Source of the DNA: Prevotella sp.
GTDB taxonomy: Bacteria > Bacteroidota > Bacteroidia > Bacteroidales > Bacteroidaceae
Length of the DNA: 64,000 bases
Assembly: GCA_015060535.1 (NCBI GenBank)
Contig: SUYH01000001.1
Span: forward strand, 93,991 to 157,990
Direction: 5' to 3'
Made by a program: the position numbers and the translations under genes. This document shows, one piece after another, positions 1 through 6,993 of this stretch (within the stretch, counting starts at the first letter, position 1; the number at the start of each line of letters is the position of its first letter). The notes under the pieces were generated by a model. That model ran no database searches. It worked only from the letters and a program-made list of their open reading frames with translations, and was not told the DNA's origin.

Positions 1-213
1 CTGGCCTATAACGGCACGGAGATTCCCTATAGCAGTGGTAGCTTCTCACAGCGTGCTGTTTATAACAGCTACGAAAACAAGGGGTACTTTGGTGTAAATA
101 CTGCTGACGAACAGGCTATCTATATATACGATGTAGCTACAGGAGCCGTTACAAAGGGTGCCTCATTGGCTGCTGGATATTACTTTGAGCAGATCCGCAT
201 CGTTGAAGACTAA
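1..213 (+). CDS. C-terminal end of a probable secreted/surface protein (partial)
   Basis: An open frame runs from the first base to a TAA at 211-213 and gives the last 70 residues of a protein cut by the window edge. The fragment is rich in Tyr, Gly and beta-prone residues, and ends in GYYFEQIRIVED. It reads like the last strands of a beta-propeller or beta-sandwich surface protein of the kind often found in Bacteroidetes B12 loci. That assignment is only a guess from composition and from the cobalamin genes that follow directly. The family cannot be named from this piece. Confidence 0.6.
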   Translation: MAYNGTEIPYSSGSFSQRAVYNSYENKGYFGVNTADEQAIYIYDVATGAVTKGASLAAGYYFEQIRIVED

Positions 214-3037
214 GATAACTTTTCTCATAGCAGCACCAACGAGTGGCTCTGGCAAGACGACGATTGCCAGAGGGCTGATGGCATTGTTGACGGAGAAAGG
301 TTACAAGGTGCAGCCATTCAAGTGCGGTCCTGACTATATCGACACGAAGTTTCATGAGGCAGTATGCCATCGCCCCAGCATCAATCTCGACACGTTTATG
401 GCTAGCCAGGAGCACGTCAGGGAATTGTTTGCCCAATACGGCAAGGATGCTGATGTCTGTATCGTGGAGGGCATGATGGGCTTGTTCGATGGCTATGATC
501 GCGACAAAGGCTCGTCAGCTGAGATTGCCGCAACGCTACAGATTCCTGTCGTATTGGTGGTCGATGCCAAGTCGGCAGCTTATTCAATGGCAGCACTGCT
601 TTCTGGCTTTATCCATTTCCGACAGGATGTACACATCAGCGGCGTGATTTTTAATAAGGTGGGGTCGGAGCGTCACTTCCAGATGTTGCAGCAGGTGTGC
701 GATGATCTGCATATCGAGTGCTTTGGTTATCTGCCCAAGACACCAGCACTGGAACAAGGATCGCGCTATTTGGGACTCGATTTTAGCCTCACCCCCGACC
801 CCTCTCCCGCTCGGCCTTTGGACGCTTGCTACCAGCGGGACGCAAGAACGGGCGAGGGGAGTGAATACTTCTCCGCTATTGCTGATCATATACTTACCAA
901 ACTGTCATTGACTTCTCATTTTACTCCCCTCGCCCCTGGAAAGGCTACGGGTAGGCGCGTTAGCGGGAATGGAGGGGCTGGGGGTGAGGCCCTTGTCGCA
1001 CGCAACCAAGAGTCGTTCTCCTTTATCTATCAGGAGACGATAGACAGCTTCAGTGCTGTCCGATTCTTCGACCCAGAGACGGAGGTGCCTTCATTCGAGG
1101 GTATCGATTTGCTCTATCTGCCTGGTGGCTATCCCGAGAAGCATCTGGAGGCCCTCGTCGCTAACGAAGCGTGCCGGTTGGCTATCAAGGAATATGCTGA
1201 AAAAGGGGGTAGGATAGTGGCTGAATGTGGGGGTATGATGTACCTCTGCAAGCAGATTGTGACGGATGATGGGGCGTATGAGATGTGTGGTGTGTTGCCC
1301 TATCAGATTTCTGCGCGCAGGGCAGACCGCAAACTCTCGCTGGGCTATCGGCAGTTTGTGCTCGACGGAAAAGAATATCGTGGACATGAGTTTCACTATA
1401 CCCAGTTTATGGGGGATACACCAACGAGCATCACCCAGGTTTATAATGCCAAGGGCGAACCTGTTGACACGCCTGTGTTGAAATATAAGAATGTGCTGGC
1501 GAGCTATACGCACTTCACCATGTCCCCTAAGTTAGGGGACTATAGGGGTCTGAACAATCGCTCATCTTCAGACCCCCAACCCCCTAACTTAGGGGGCTTC
1601 TTGCATCCAATTATGCTTGCTGGAACAGGCAGTGACGTGGGTAAGAGCGTCATTGCGGCAGCGCTGTGTCGCATCTTCAAGCAGGATGGCTATCAGCCAG
1701 CTCCCTTCAAGGCGCAGAACATGGCGCTGAACTCATACGCCACACCAGAGGGATTTGAGATAGGCAGAGCACAGGCTGTACAGGCTGAGGCGGCTGGTAT
1801 CGCCTGTCATACGGACATGAATCCGTTGCTGTTGAAGCCCCAGTCGGATCATTCCTCTCAAGTGATACTGAACGGCAAACCCATCGGCAATAAGAATGCG
1901 TATGACTACTGGCGAAGAGGTTCGTCGGAGATTGATTTCAAGGCCGAGGTATGCCATGCGTTCGACCGCCTCGCAGCGCGATACAATCCTATCGTGATGG
2001 AGGGTGCTGGCAGTATCGCTGAGATTAATTTGAAAGATCGCGATTTGGTGAACATGTCGATGGCTCAGCATGCCAAGGCTGACGTGATACTGGTGGGTGA
2101 TATCGACAGGGGTGGTGTCTTCGCTTCTGTCTATGGCAGCATCATGTTGCAAACTCCTGAGGATCGTCAGCTCATCAAGGGCATCATCATCAATAAGTTC
2201 AGAGGCGACATGCGTCTGTTTGATGAGGGACGACAGATGTTGGAGGATATCTGTGGTGTGCCCGTATTGGGTGTTGTTCCTTATTACAAAGATATCTATA
2301 TCGAAGAAGAAGACTCAGTGAGTCTGGAGAAGAAACAAAGGGAGTTAGCAGAAGGAAAGGTAAACGTGGCAGTTGTTCTGTTGCGTCATATCTCAAACTA
2401 TACCGACTTCGATATGCTGGAGCGTGACCCTCGTGTCAACCTGTTCTATACGAATAATGTCTCAGATATCCAGCAGGCTGATATCATCATTCTGCCTGGA
2501 ACCAAGGCTACGCTTGACGACCTGCTGGAGTTGCGTCGCAATGGGTGTGCACAAGCTATCCAAAGGGCTCATCGCGACGGACGGATGGTGGTAGGTATCT
2601 GTGGGGGCTACCAGATGTTAGGGCAGATGATAGAAGACCCTGAGGGCATCGAGGGTACGATAGCCCGTCTGCCAGGTCTGGGCCTGTTGCCTATCCACAC
2701 CACCATGACTGCCGAGAAGAAGACGGAGCAGGTGACCTTCCAGTTTGAGGGTCAGACGTGTCAGGGTTATGAGATTCACCAAGGAGTCAGCGATACCCAT
2801 CAGCAGATTGTGCAGACCGACCATTGTATGGGCACCTATATTCATGGATTCCTTGACAATGCTCCAGTTATAGAATATTTACTCCGCAATGCTCACTCCA
2901 CACTCCTCACTCCTCACTCCTCACTCCAGATAAGCTATGCTGATTTCAAGCAACAGCAATACGACAAGCTGGCTGAGCACGTACGCCAGCATGTAGATAT
3001 GGACAAACTCTATCAAATACTATCGGACAATGATTAA
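158..3037 (+). CDS. cobB-cobQ: CobB-CobQ fusion: cobyrinate a,c-diamide synthase + cobyric acid synthase
   Basis: Two glutamine-dependent amidotransferases of the corrin pathway are joined in one 959-residue protein. The first half (to about residue 455) is CbiA/CobB: P-loop APTSGSGKTT near residue 27 and a class I glutaminase domain with its Cys in AECGGMMYL near residue 356. The second half (about 484-959) is CbiP/CobQ: nucleotide motif GTGSDVGKS near 491, glutaminase Cys in GICGGYQML and His in YIHGF. CobB amidates the a and c side chains, CobQ the b, d, e and g side chains. The ATG at 158 overlaps the upstream gene by 56 nt; an in-frame TTG at 203 fits the family N-terminus (KTKITFLIAAP) better. 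Repeat-derived peptides occupy residues 210-278 (linker inside CobB) and 456-482 (junction of the two enzymes). The 3' end overlaps cobD by 8 nt. Confidence 0.93.
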   Translation: MPHWLLDITLSRSASLKTKITFLIAAPTSGSGKTTIARGLMALLTEKGYKVQPFKCGPDYIDTKFHEAVCHRPSINLDTFMASQEHVRELFAQYGKDADVCIVEGMMGLFDGYDRDKGSSAEIAATLQIPVVLVVDAKSAAYSMAALLSGFIHFRQDVHISGVIFNKVGSERHFQMLQQVCDDLHIECFGYLPKTPALEQGSRYLGLDFSLTPDPSPARPLDACYQRDARTGEGSEYFSAIADHILTKLSLTSHFTPLAPGKATGRRVSGNGGAGGEALVARNQESFSFIYQETIDSFSAVRFFDPETEVPSFEGIDLLYLPGGYPEKHLEALVANEACRLAIKEYAEKGGRIVAECGGMMYLCKQIVTDDGAYEMCGVLPYQISARRADRKLSLGYRQFVLDGKEYRGHEFHYTQFMGDTPTSITQVYNAKGEPVDTPVLKYKNVLASYTHFTMSPKLGDYRGLNNRSSSDPQPPNLGGFLHPIMLAGTGSDVGKSVIAAALCRIFKQDGYQPAPFKAQNMALNSYATPEGFEIGRAQAVQAEAAGIACHTDMNPLLLKPQSDHSSQVILNGKPIGNKNAYDYWRRGSSEIDFKAEVCHAFDRLAARYNPIVMEGAGSIAEINLKDRDLVNMSMAQHAKADVILVGDIDRGGVFASVYGSIMLQTPEDRQLIKGIIINKFRGDMRLFDEGRQMLEDICGVPVLGVVPYYKDIYIEEEDSVSLEKKQRELAEGKVNVAVVLLRHISNYTDFDMLERDPRVNLFYTNNVSDIQQADIIILPGTKATLDDLLELRRNGCAQAIQRAHRDGRMVVGICGGYQMLGQMIEDPEGIEGTIARLPGLGLLPIHTTMTAEKKTEQVTFQFEGQTCQGYEIHQGVSDTHQQIVQTDHCMGTYIHGFLDNAPVIEYLLRNAHSTLLTPHSSLQISYADFKQQQYDKLAEHVRQHVDMDKLYQILSDND
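786..862 (+). repeat. In-frame palindromic element, copy A (inside cobB)
   Basis: A 77-bp segment begins GCCTCACCCCCGACCCCT and ends GGGCGAGGGGAGT. It is the inverted form of copies B, D and F, with a different core that itself holds an inverted repeat (CGCTTGCTACCAGCGGGACG). It is read through in frame as a Pro/Arg-rich peptide in the linker between the two CobB domains. Confidence 0.75.
923..990 (+). repeat. In-frame palindromic element, copy B (inside cobB)
   Basis: This 68-bp copy contains GGCTACGGGTAGGCGCGTTA followed by GCGGGAATGGAGGGG, and ends GGGGGTGAGGC. The same block recurs almost unchanged at 7733-7797 and 12359-12426. It lies 60 bp from copy A in the opposite orientation, inside the same linker. 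Here the host gene reads it in the direction opposite to the other two copies. Confidence 0.8.
1523..1603 (+). repeat. Long palindromic element at the CobB/CobQ junction
   Basis: An inverted repeat with arms CCCCTAAGTTAGGGGAC / CCCCCTAACTTAGGGGG plus an inner arm pair GGGGTCTGAA / TTCAGACCCC surrounds a short loop. It is translated in frame and forms exactly the stretch joining the CobB half to the CobQ half. It differs in sequence from copies A-F and belongs to a second palindromic family. Confidence 0.75.
2892..2928 (+). repeat. Heptamer array (CTCACTC type) inside cobQ
   Basis: Five 7-bp units of the form CTCACTC/CACACTC are read in frame as Ser/Thr/Leu/His-rich residues near the C-terminus of the CobQ half. 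It is one of many heptamer arrays in this window. Confidence 0.7.
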
Positions 3038-4001
3038 GGGACATGGCGATGATGCCTATCAGTACGCGCACATCGAGACGGACTTCTCGTCGAATATATG
3101 TGCTAATGGCAACCATCAGTTGCTGATGGCCCATCTGGCTACTTATCCTGAGCTCATCAGCCATTACCCAGAGCCTGAGGCTTGGTCGCTGGAGCGTGTG
3201 ATAGCCGAGCAGCTCGACATCACACCCGAACAGGTGATTGTCACCAATGGGGCCACAGAGGCCATCTATCTCATCGCACAGGCCTTCCGTCTGCAGCCCG
3301 ATATCCCACAACCCACGTTCAGCGAGTACGAGGATGCCTGTCAGATGTATCCCCCAGAGGATGCCGACCATCGCGTGCTGTGGCTCTGCAATCCCAACAA
3401 CCCTACAGGCGATGTCTATGACCAGTCTGTCATTGACCGTATGATGGTCAGTTACGACCTCGTAGTCGTTGACCAGTCTTATGAATACTATACCGACCAG
3501 TTTGTGATGAACCCACGATGGGCAGCCCATACCCCTCGTCTCATCCAGATTCATTCGCTGACGAAGACCTACGGAGTACCTGGTTTGCGTCTCGGTTATA
3601 TCACTGCTCATGCCTCGCTGACTGACCATATCCGTCGATTCATGCGTCCTTGGAATGTGTCAGCACTGTCTGTTGAGGCTGCTAAGTTTCTGCTGGCCCA
3701 TGACGAGTTGCGCTGTCAGCCCGATTTCAATGAGTCACAACGGCTCAGAGACCGTCTGGAACAACTCGATGGCATCATCACCCATGAGACGGCTACCAAC
3801 TTCATGCTCTGCCGTTTGGAGCGTTCTACAGCTGCTGAACTGAAGGACTATCTGGCCCAGGAGCATGGCCTGTTGATTCGCGATGCCTCCAATTTCCGAG
3901 GACTTACCCCACAACATTTCCGCATTGCAGCGCAGTCGCCACAGGCGAACGATGCGCTGGTCAGTGCCATCAAACAACACCTACAGCAATGCCCGAGATA
4001 G
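3030..4001 (+). CDS. cobD: Threonine-phosphate decarboxylase-like PLP enzyme (CobD)
   Basis: A 323-residue fold-type I PLP enzyme of the aminotransferase I/II family. In cobalamin synthesis the CobD branch makes (R)-1-amino-2-propanol phosphate from threonine phosphate, for attachment to the corrin ring by CbiB. Visible features are FSSNICANGNH at the N-terminus (the usual S-x-N start of CobD), NNPTG near residue 126, the PLP-lysine region HSLTKTYGVPGLRLGY near residue 172, and a C-terminal FRIAAQSP motif. It is slightly shorter than the usual 350-360 residues. The ATG overlaps the end of cobQ by 8 nt and its 3' end overlaps the CbiB gene by 13 nt, so translation is probably coupled. Confidence 0.88.
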   Translation: MIKGHGDDAYQYAHIETDFSSNICANGNHQLLMAHLATYPELISHYPEPEAWSLERVIAEQLDITPEQVIVTNGATEAIYLIAQAFRLQPDIPQPTFSEYEDACQMYPPEDADHRVLWLCNPNNPTGDVYDQSVIDRMMVSYDLVVVDQSYEYYTDQFVMNPRWAAHTPRLIQIHSLTKTYGVPGLRLGYITAHASLTDHIRRFMRPWNVSALSVEAAKFLLAHDELRCQPDFNESQRLRDRLEQLDGIITHETATNFMLCRLERSTAAELKDYLAQEHGLLIRDASNFRGLTPQHFRIAAQSPQANDALVSAIKQHLQQCPR

Positions 4002-5968
4002 TGTACGCTCTGCTCCTGGCACTGGTGCTCGACTGGATGTTGGGCGACCCCGTGTGGCTGCCACATCCCATCGTGTGGTTCGGACGTGTAATCGCCTTTT
4101 GCGAACACCGCCTGAACAAGGGCCACCATTGTATGCTGAAAGGTGCCTTCGTGGCTGTTATGCTGATTGTGGCTGTCTACCTATTGGTGTGGCTCTTGCC
4201 CCGATGGCTCGACTTCATTTGGATATTCTTTTGTTTGGCGGGTACAACATTGATTCGCGAAGTAAAAGCAGTATTCTTGGCAGTAGACCGTTCGTTGGAC
4301 GAGGGTAGGGCACAGGTGGCTCGTATCGTAGGACGCGACACATCAGAACTGTCAGCCCAAGAGGTACGAACGGCAGCCCTGGAGACGCTGGCTGAGAATC
4401 TGAGTGATGGGGTGATAGCACCCTTGTTCTGGTTGGCACTGTTGGGCGTACCAGGCATGATGGCTTATAAGATGGTAAACACGCTCGACTCGATGATTGG
4501 CTATCGCACAGAGCGCTACCGCGACTTTGGCTGTTGGGCAGCTCATATCGACGATGTGGCAAATTATATCCCAGCCCGTCTGACAGCCTTGCTGATGGTC
4601 CTCGTCTCTGGTCGCTGGTCGCTGTTGGGCTTTGTGTGGCGCTATGGTCGTCAGCATGCCAGCCCCAATAGCGGATATCCTGAGGCCGCTCTCGCAGGCA
4701 TATTAGACTGTCGCTTTGGTGGTCCGCATTACTATTTCGGAGAACTATTTGATAAACCCTATATTGGAAACAACGAACGAAAACTTACAACCGCAGATAT
4801 GAAAAAATCAATTCAAGTAAACAGAATGACTGAAATTCTGATGGTCGGACTTGTCGTATTGATGAGTCTGGTCATGGGAGGCTGTACATCGAAGAAGTCG
4901 CAGCCTACTGCCGATGATGATTCTTCACTCTCACCTCTCACCTCTCACCTATCCGTTAAATACGCCACAGGCTTCACTGTGCGCGACTCTGCTGATGTGC
5001 GACTGGTGGATATTGGTGAGAAAGACCATTTCGCACTGGTTCGTTCTGATGAGGCTACAGTGCCTGAGGGCTATACCAAGGTTCGTGTACCCATTCAGCG
5101 TACCATCTGTATGACCGCCCTGCAACTCTCAAACTTCACCATTCTCGATGCCCACGATGTGGTCAAGGGACTGACGGGAACGAAGAACCTCTTTAACAAG
5201 GACATCCAGGAGCGAGTAAAGGATGGACGTATCGTGAAGATTGGCATGGAGGGCAACTTCGATACGGAGATGGTGCTGGCAGCCAATCCTGATGTCATCT
5301 TTGTGTCGCCTTTCAAACGAGGTGGCTATGATGCGATCAAGGAGACGGGTATCACGCTGGTTCCTCATTTGGGCTATAAGGAACTCGACCCATTGGGACA
5401 GGCTGAATGGATCAAGTTTGTGGGTATGTTCATTGGCAAGGAGAAAGAGGCTTGCGAGGTGTTCGACGGCATTGAGAAGCGCTATAACGATTTAAAGCAG
5501 AAAGTCCATTCAACACTCCACACTCCACACTCCACACTCAAAATTCCCACTGTCTTCAGTGGCGAGATGCATGGTGGTACCTGGCATGCCGTAGGTGGCA
5601 AGAACTATCTGGCACAGATTTTCCGCGATGCTGGTGCTTATTATGTCATTCAAGACGAAGAGACTGCTGGCGAGAATCTGGAGTTTGAGAAGATGTATGA
5701 GCTGGCTGCCAACGCTGACTTCTGGCGTATCCTGAACAGTCATCCTGGCGAGTTCTCCTATGATGCGCTGAAAGCCTCAGAACCTCGCAACGAACTGTTC
5801 AAGTCGTTTAAGGAGCGCAAGGTGATCTACTGCAACATGAAGCAGACACCCTACTACGAAATATCACCTGTAGAGCCCGACCTGTTGCTGAAGGATTTCG
5901 TAGCGATCTTCCACCCGGAGCTGGTAGAGAAGAATTATCACCCCACATTCTATCATCTGCTGAAATGA
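3989..5968 (+). CDS. cbiB: CbiB (adenosylcobinamide-phosphate synthase) fused to a BtuF-like cobalamin-binding lipoprotein
   Basis: Residues 1-262 match CbiB, the membrane enzyme that attaches aminopropanol phosphate to adenosylcobyric acid: LDWMLGDP near the N-terminus, REVKAV, LAENLSDGVIAPLFW, KMVNTLDSMIGY and GGPHYYFGELFDKPYIG. From about residue 330 to 659 it is a periplasmic-binding protein of the BtuF/FecB type (NPDVIFVSPF, WIKFVGMF, GGKNYLAQIF). Between them a hydrophobic stretch ends in LVMGGC with Cys at about 299, a good lipobox preceded by MKKSIQVNR (in-frame ATG at 4799). The last CbiB helix may therefore double as a lipoprotein signal, or an internal start may produce a separate BtuF. 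Heptamer arrays sit just after the lipobox and near residue 510. It overlaps the next permease gene by 4 nt. Confidence 0.85.
   Translation: MPEIVYALLLALVLDWMLGDPVWLPHPIVWFGRVIAFCEHRLNKGHHCMLKGAFVAVMLIVAVYLLVWLLPRWLDFIWIFFCLAGTTLIREVKAVFLAVDRSLDEGRAQVARIVGRDTSELSAQEVRTAALETLAENLSDGVIAPLFWLALLGVPGMMAYKMVNTLDSMIGYRTERYRDFGCWAAHIDDVANYIPARLTALLMVLVSGRWSLLGFVWRYGRQHASPNSGYPEAALAGILDCRFGGPHYYFGELFDKPYIGNNERKLTTADMKKSIQVNRMTEILMVGLVVLMSLVMGGCTSKKSQPTADDDSSLSPLTSHLSVKYATGFTVRDSADVRLVDIGEKDHFALVRSDEATVPEGYTKVRVPIQRTICMTALQLSNFTILDAHDVVKGLTGTKNLFNKDIQERVKDGRIVKIGMEGNFDTEMVLAANPDVIFVSPFKRGGYDAIKETGITLVPHLGYKELDPLGQAEWIKFVGMFIGKEKEACEVFDGIEKRYNDLKQKVHSTLHTPHSTLKIPTVFSGEMHGGTWHAVGGKNYLAQIFRDAGAYYVIQDEETAGENLEFEKMYELAANADFWRILNSHPGEFSYDALKASEPRNELFKSFKERKVIYCNMKQTPYYEISPVEPDLLLKDFVAIFHPELVEKNYHPTFYHLLK
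4925..4952 (+). repeat. Heptamer array (CACCTCT type) in the CbiB-BtuF linker
   Basis: Four 7-bp units (CTCACCT permuted) are read in frame as SLSPLTSHLS, directly after the lipobox and before the binding-protein domain. Confidence 0.65.
5511..5540 (+). repeat. Heptamer array (ACTCCAC type) in the BtuF-like domain
   Basis: Four 7-bp ACTCCAC units are read in frame as STLHTPHSTLK. They fall in a surface loop region between the two lobes of the binding-protein domain. Confidence 0.65.
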
Positions 5969-6993
5969 GACGTACACTGCCGCTGATCGTGACGCTGATG
6001 GTGTCGATAGTCGTATTGGCTATCATCAATCTGTTCGTTGGCTCCGTCAAGATTCCTGTGACGGATATCTGTCGGATATTGGTGGGTGATGAAAGTCATG
6101 AGATATGGACCAATATCATCTGGAAGTCTCGTCTGCCACAGGTGCTGACAGCCATTGTTGCTGGAGCTGGTCTGGCTGTGAGTGGTCTCCAGATGCAGAC
6201 GGTATTCCGCAATCCGTTGGCTGGTCCCTCTGTGCTGGGCATTTCCAACGGATCAGCCCTTGGCGTTGCCTTTGTCGTCTTGCTTTCTGGTAAGATAGGG
6301 GGTGTGGCACTCTCTCGTCTGGGCTATGTTGGCGATGCAGCCATCAGTGTCGCTGCTATTGTGGGAGCGCTGGCTGTGATGCTGTTGATAGTCTGGATTT
6401 CTCAGAAGGTGAAGGGCAATGTCACCTTGTTAATCATTGGTGTGATGATAGGCTATCTGGCCAATGCGATTATTGGTGTGCTGAAGTTTCTGGCACCCGA
6501 AGAAGATGTCAAATCGTTTGTGGTTTGGGGCATGGGCTCCTTCTCGCGTGTCTCAGGTGATGAGATGATGCTCTTCGTGGTACTGATGTGTATCTTGATA
6601 CCATTGAGTTTCCTGTTGGTAAAACCCATGAACATCCTGCTATTAGGCGATCGCTATGCCAGCAATCTGGGACTCAATGTTCAGCGTTCCCGCATGCTCG
6701 TGATTATCAGTTCTGGTGTCTTGGTGGCTATCGTTACTGCCTATTGCGGACCCATCATGTTCATCGGACTGGCTGTGCCTCATCTGGCTAGAGCAATCTT
6801 CCGTTCTTCCGACCATCGCGTGTTGATGCCGGCCACAGCCCTTTGTGGAGCAGTATTGGCTCTGGTCTGCAACTTCATTGCCCGTATGCCTGGCTTCGAG
6901 GGAGCGTTGCCTGTCAATAGTGTGACAGCTCTGGTGGGTGCTCCTGTTATAGCGAGTGTATTGTTCCGTCGTCGGCAATCAGTAGAAGAGTAA
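5965..6993 (+). CDS. btuC: FecCD/BtuC-type ABC transporter permease
   Basis: A 342-residue polytopic inner-membrane protein of the FecCD family, the permease of B12 and iron-siderophore importers. Family landmarks are SRLPQVLTAIVAGAGLAVSG, QTVFRNPLAGPSVLGISNGS, LLLGDRYASNLGLNV, CGPIMFIGLAVPHLAR and a C-terminal LPVNSVTALVGAPV. Its ATG overlaps the stop of the BtuF-like fusion, so binding protein and permease are translationally coupled. Its 3' end overlaps the 3' end of the convergent CbiJ-CbiD gene by 47 nt. No ABC ATPase follows. Substrate is inferred to be cobalamin from the operon. Confidence 0.9.
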   Translation: MRRTLPLIVTLMVSIVVLAIINLFVGSVKIPVTDICRILVGDESHEIWTNIIWKSRLPQVLTAIVAGAGLAVSGLQMQTVFRNPLAGPSVLGISNGSALGVAFVVLLSGKIGGVALSRLGYVGDAAISVAAIVGALAVMLLIVWISQKVKGNVTLLIIGVMIGYLANAIIGVLKFLAPEEDVKSFVVWGMGSFSRVSGDEMMLFVVLMCILIPLSFLLVKPMNILLLGDRYASNLGLNVQRSRMLVIISSGVLVAIVTAYCGPIMFIGLAVPHLARAIFRSSDHRVLMPATALCGAVLALVCNFIARMPGFEGALPVNSVTALVGAPVIASVLFRRRQSVEE

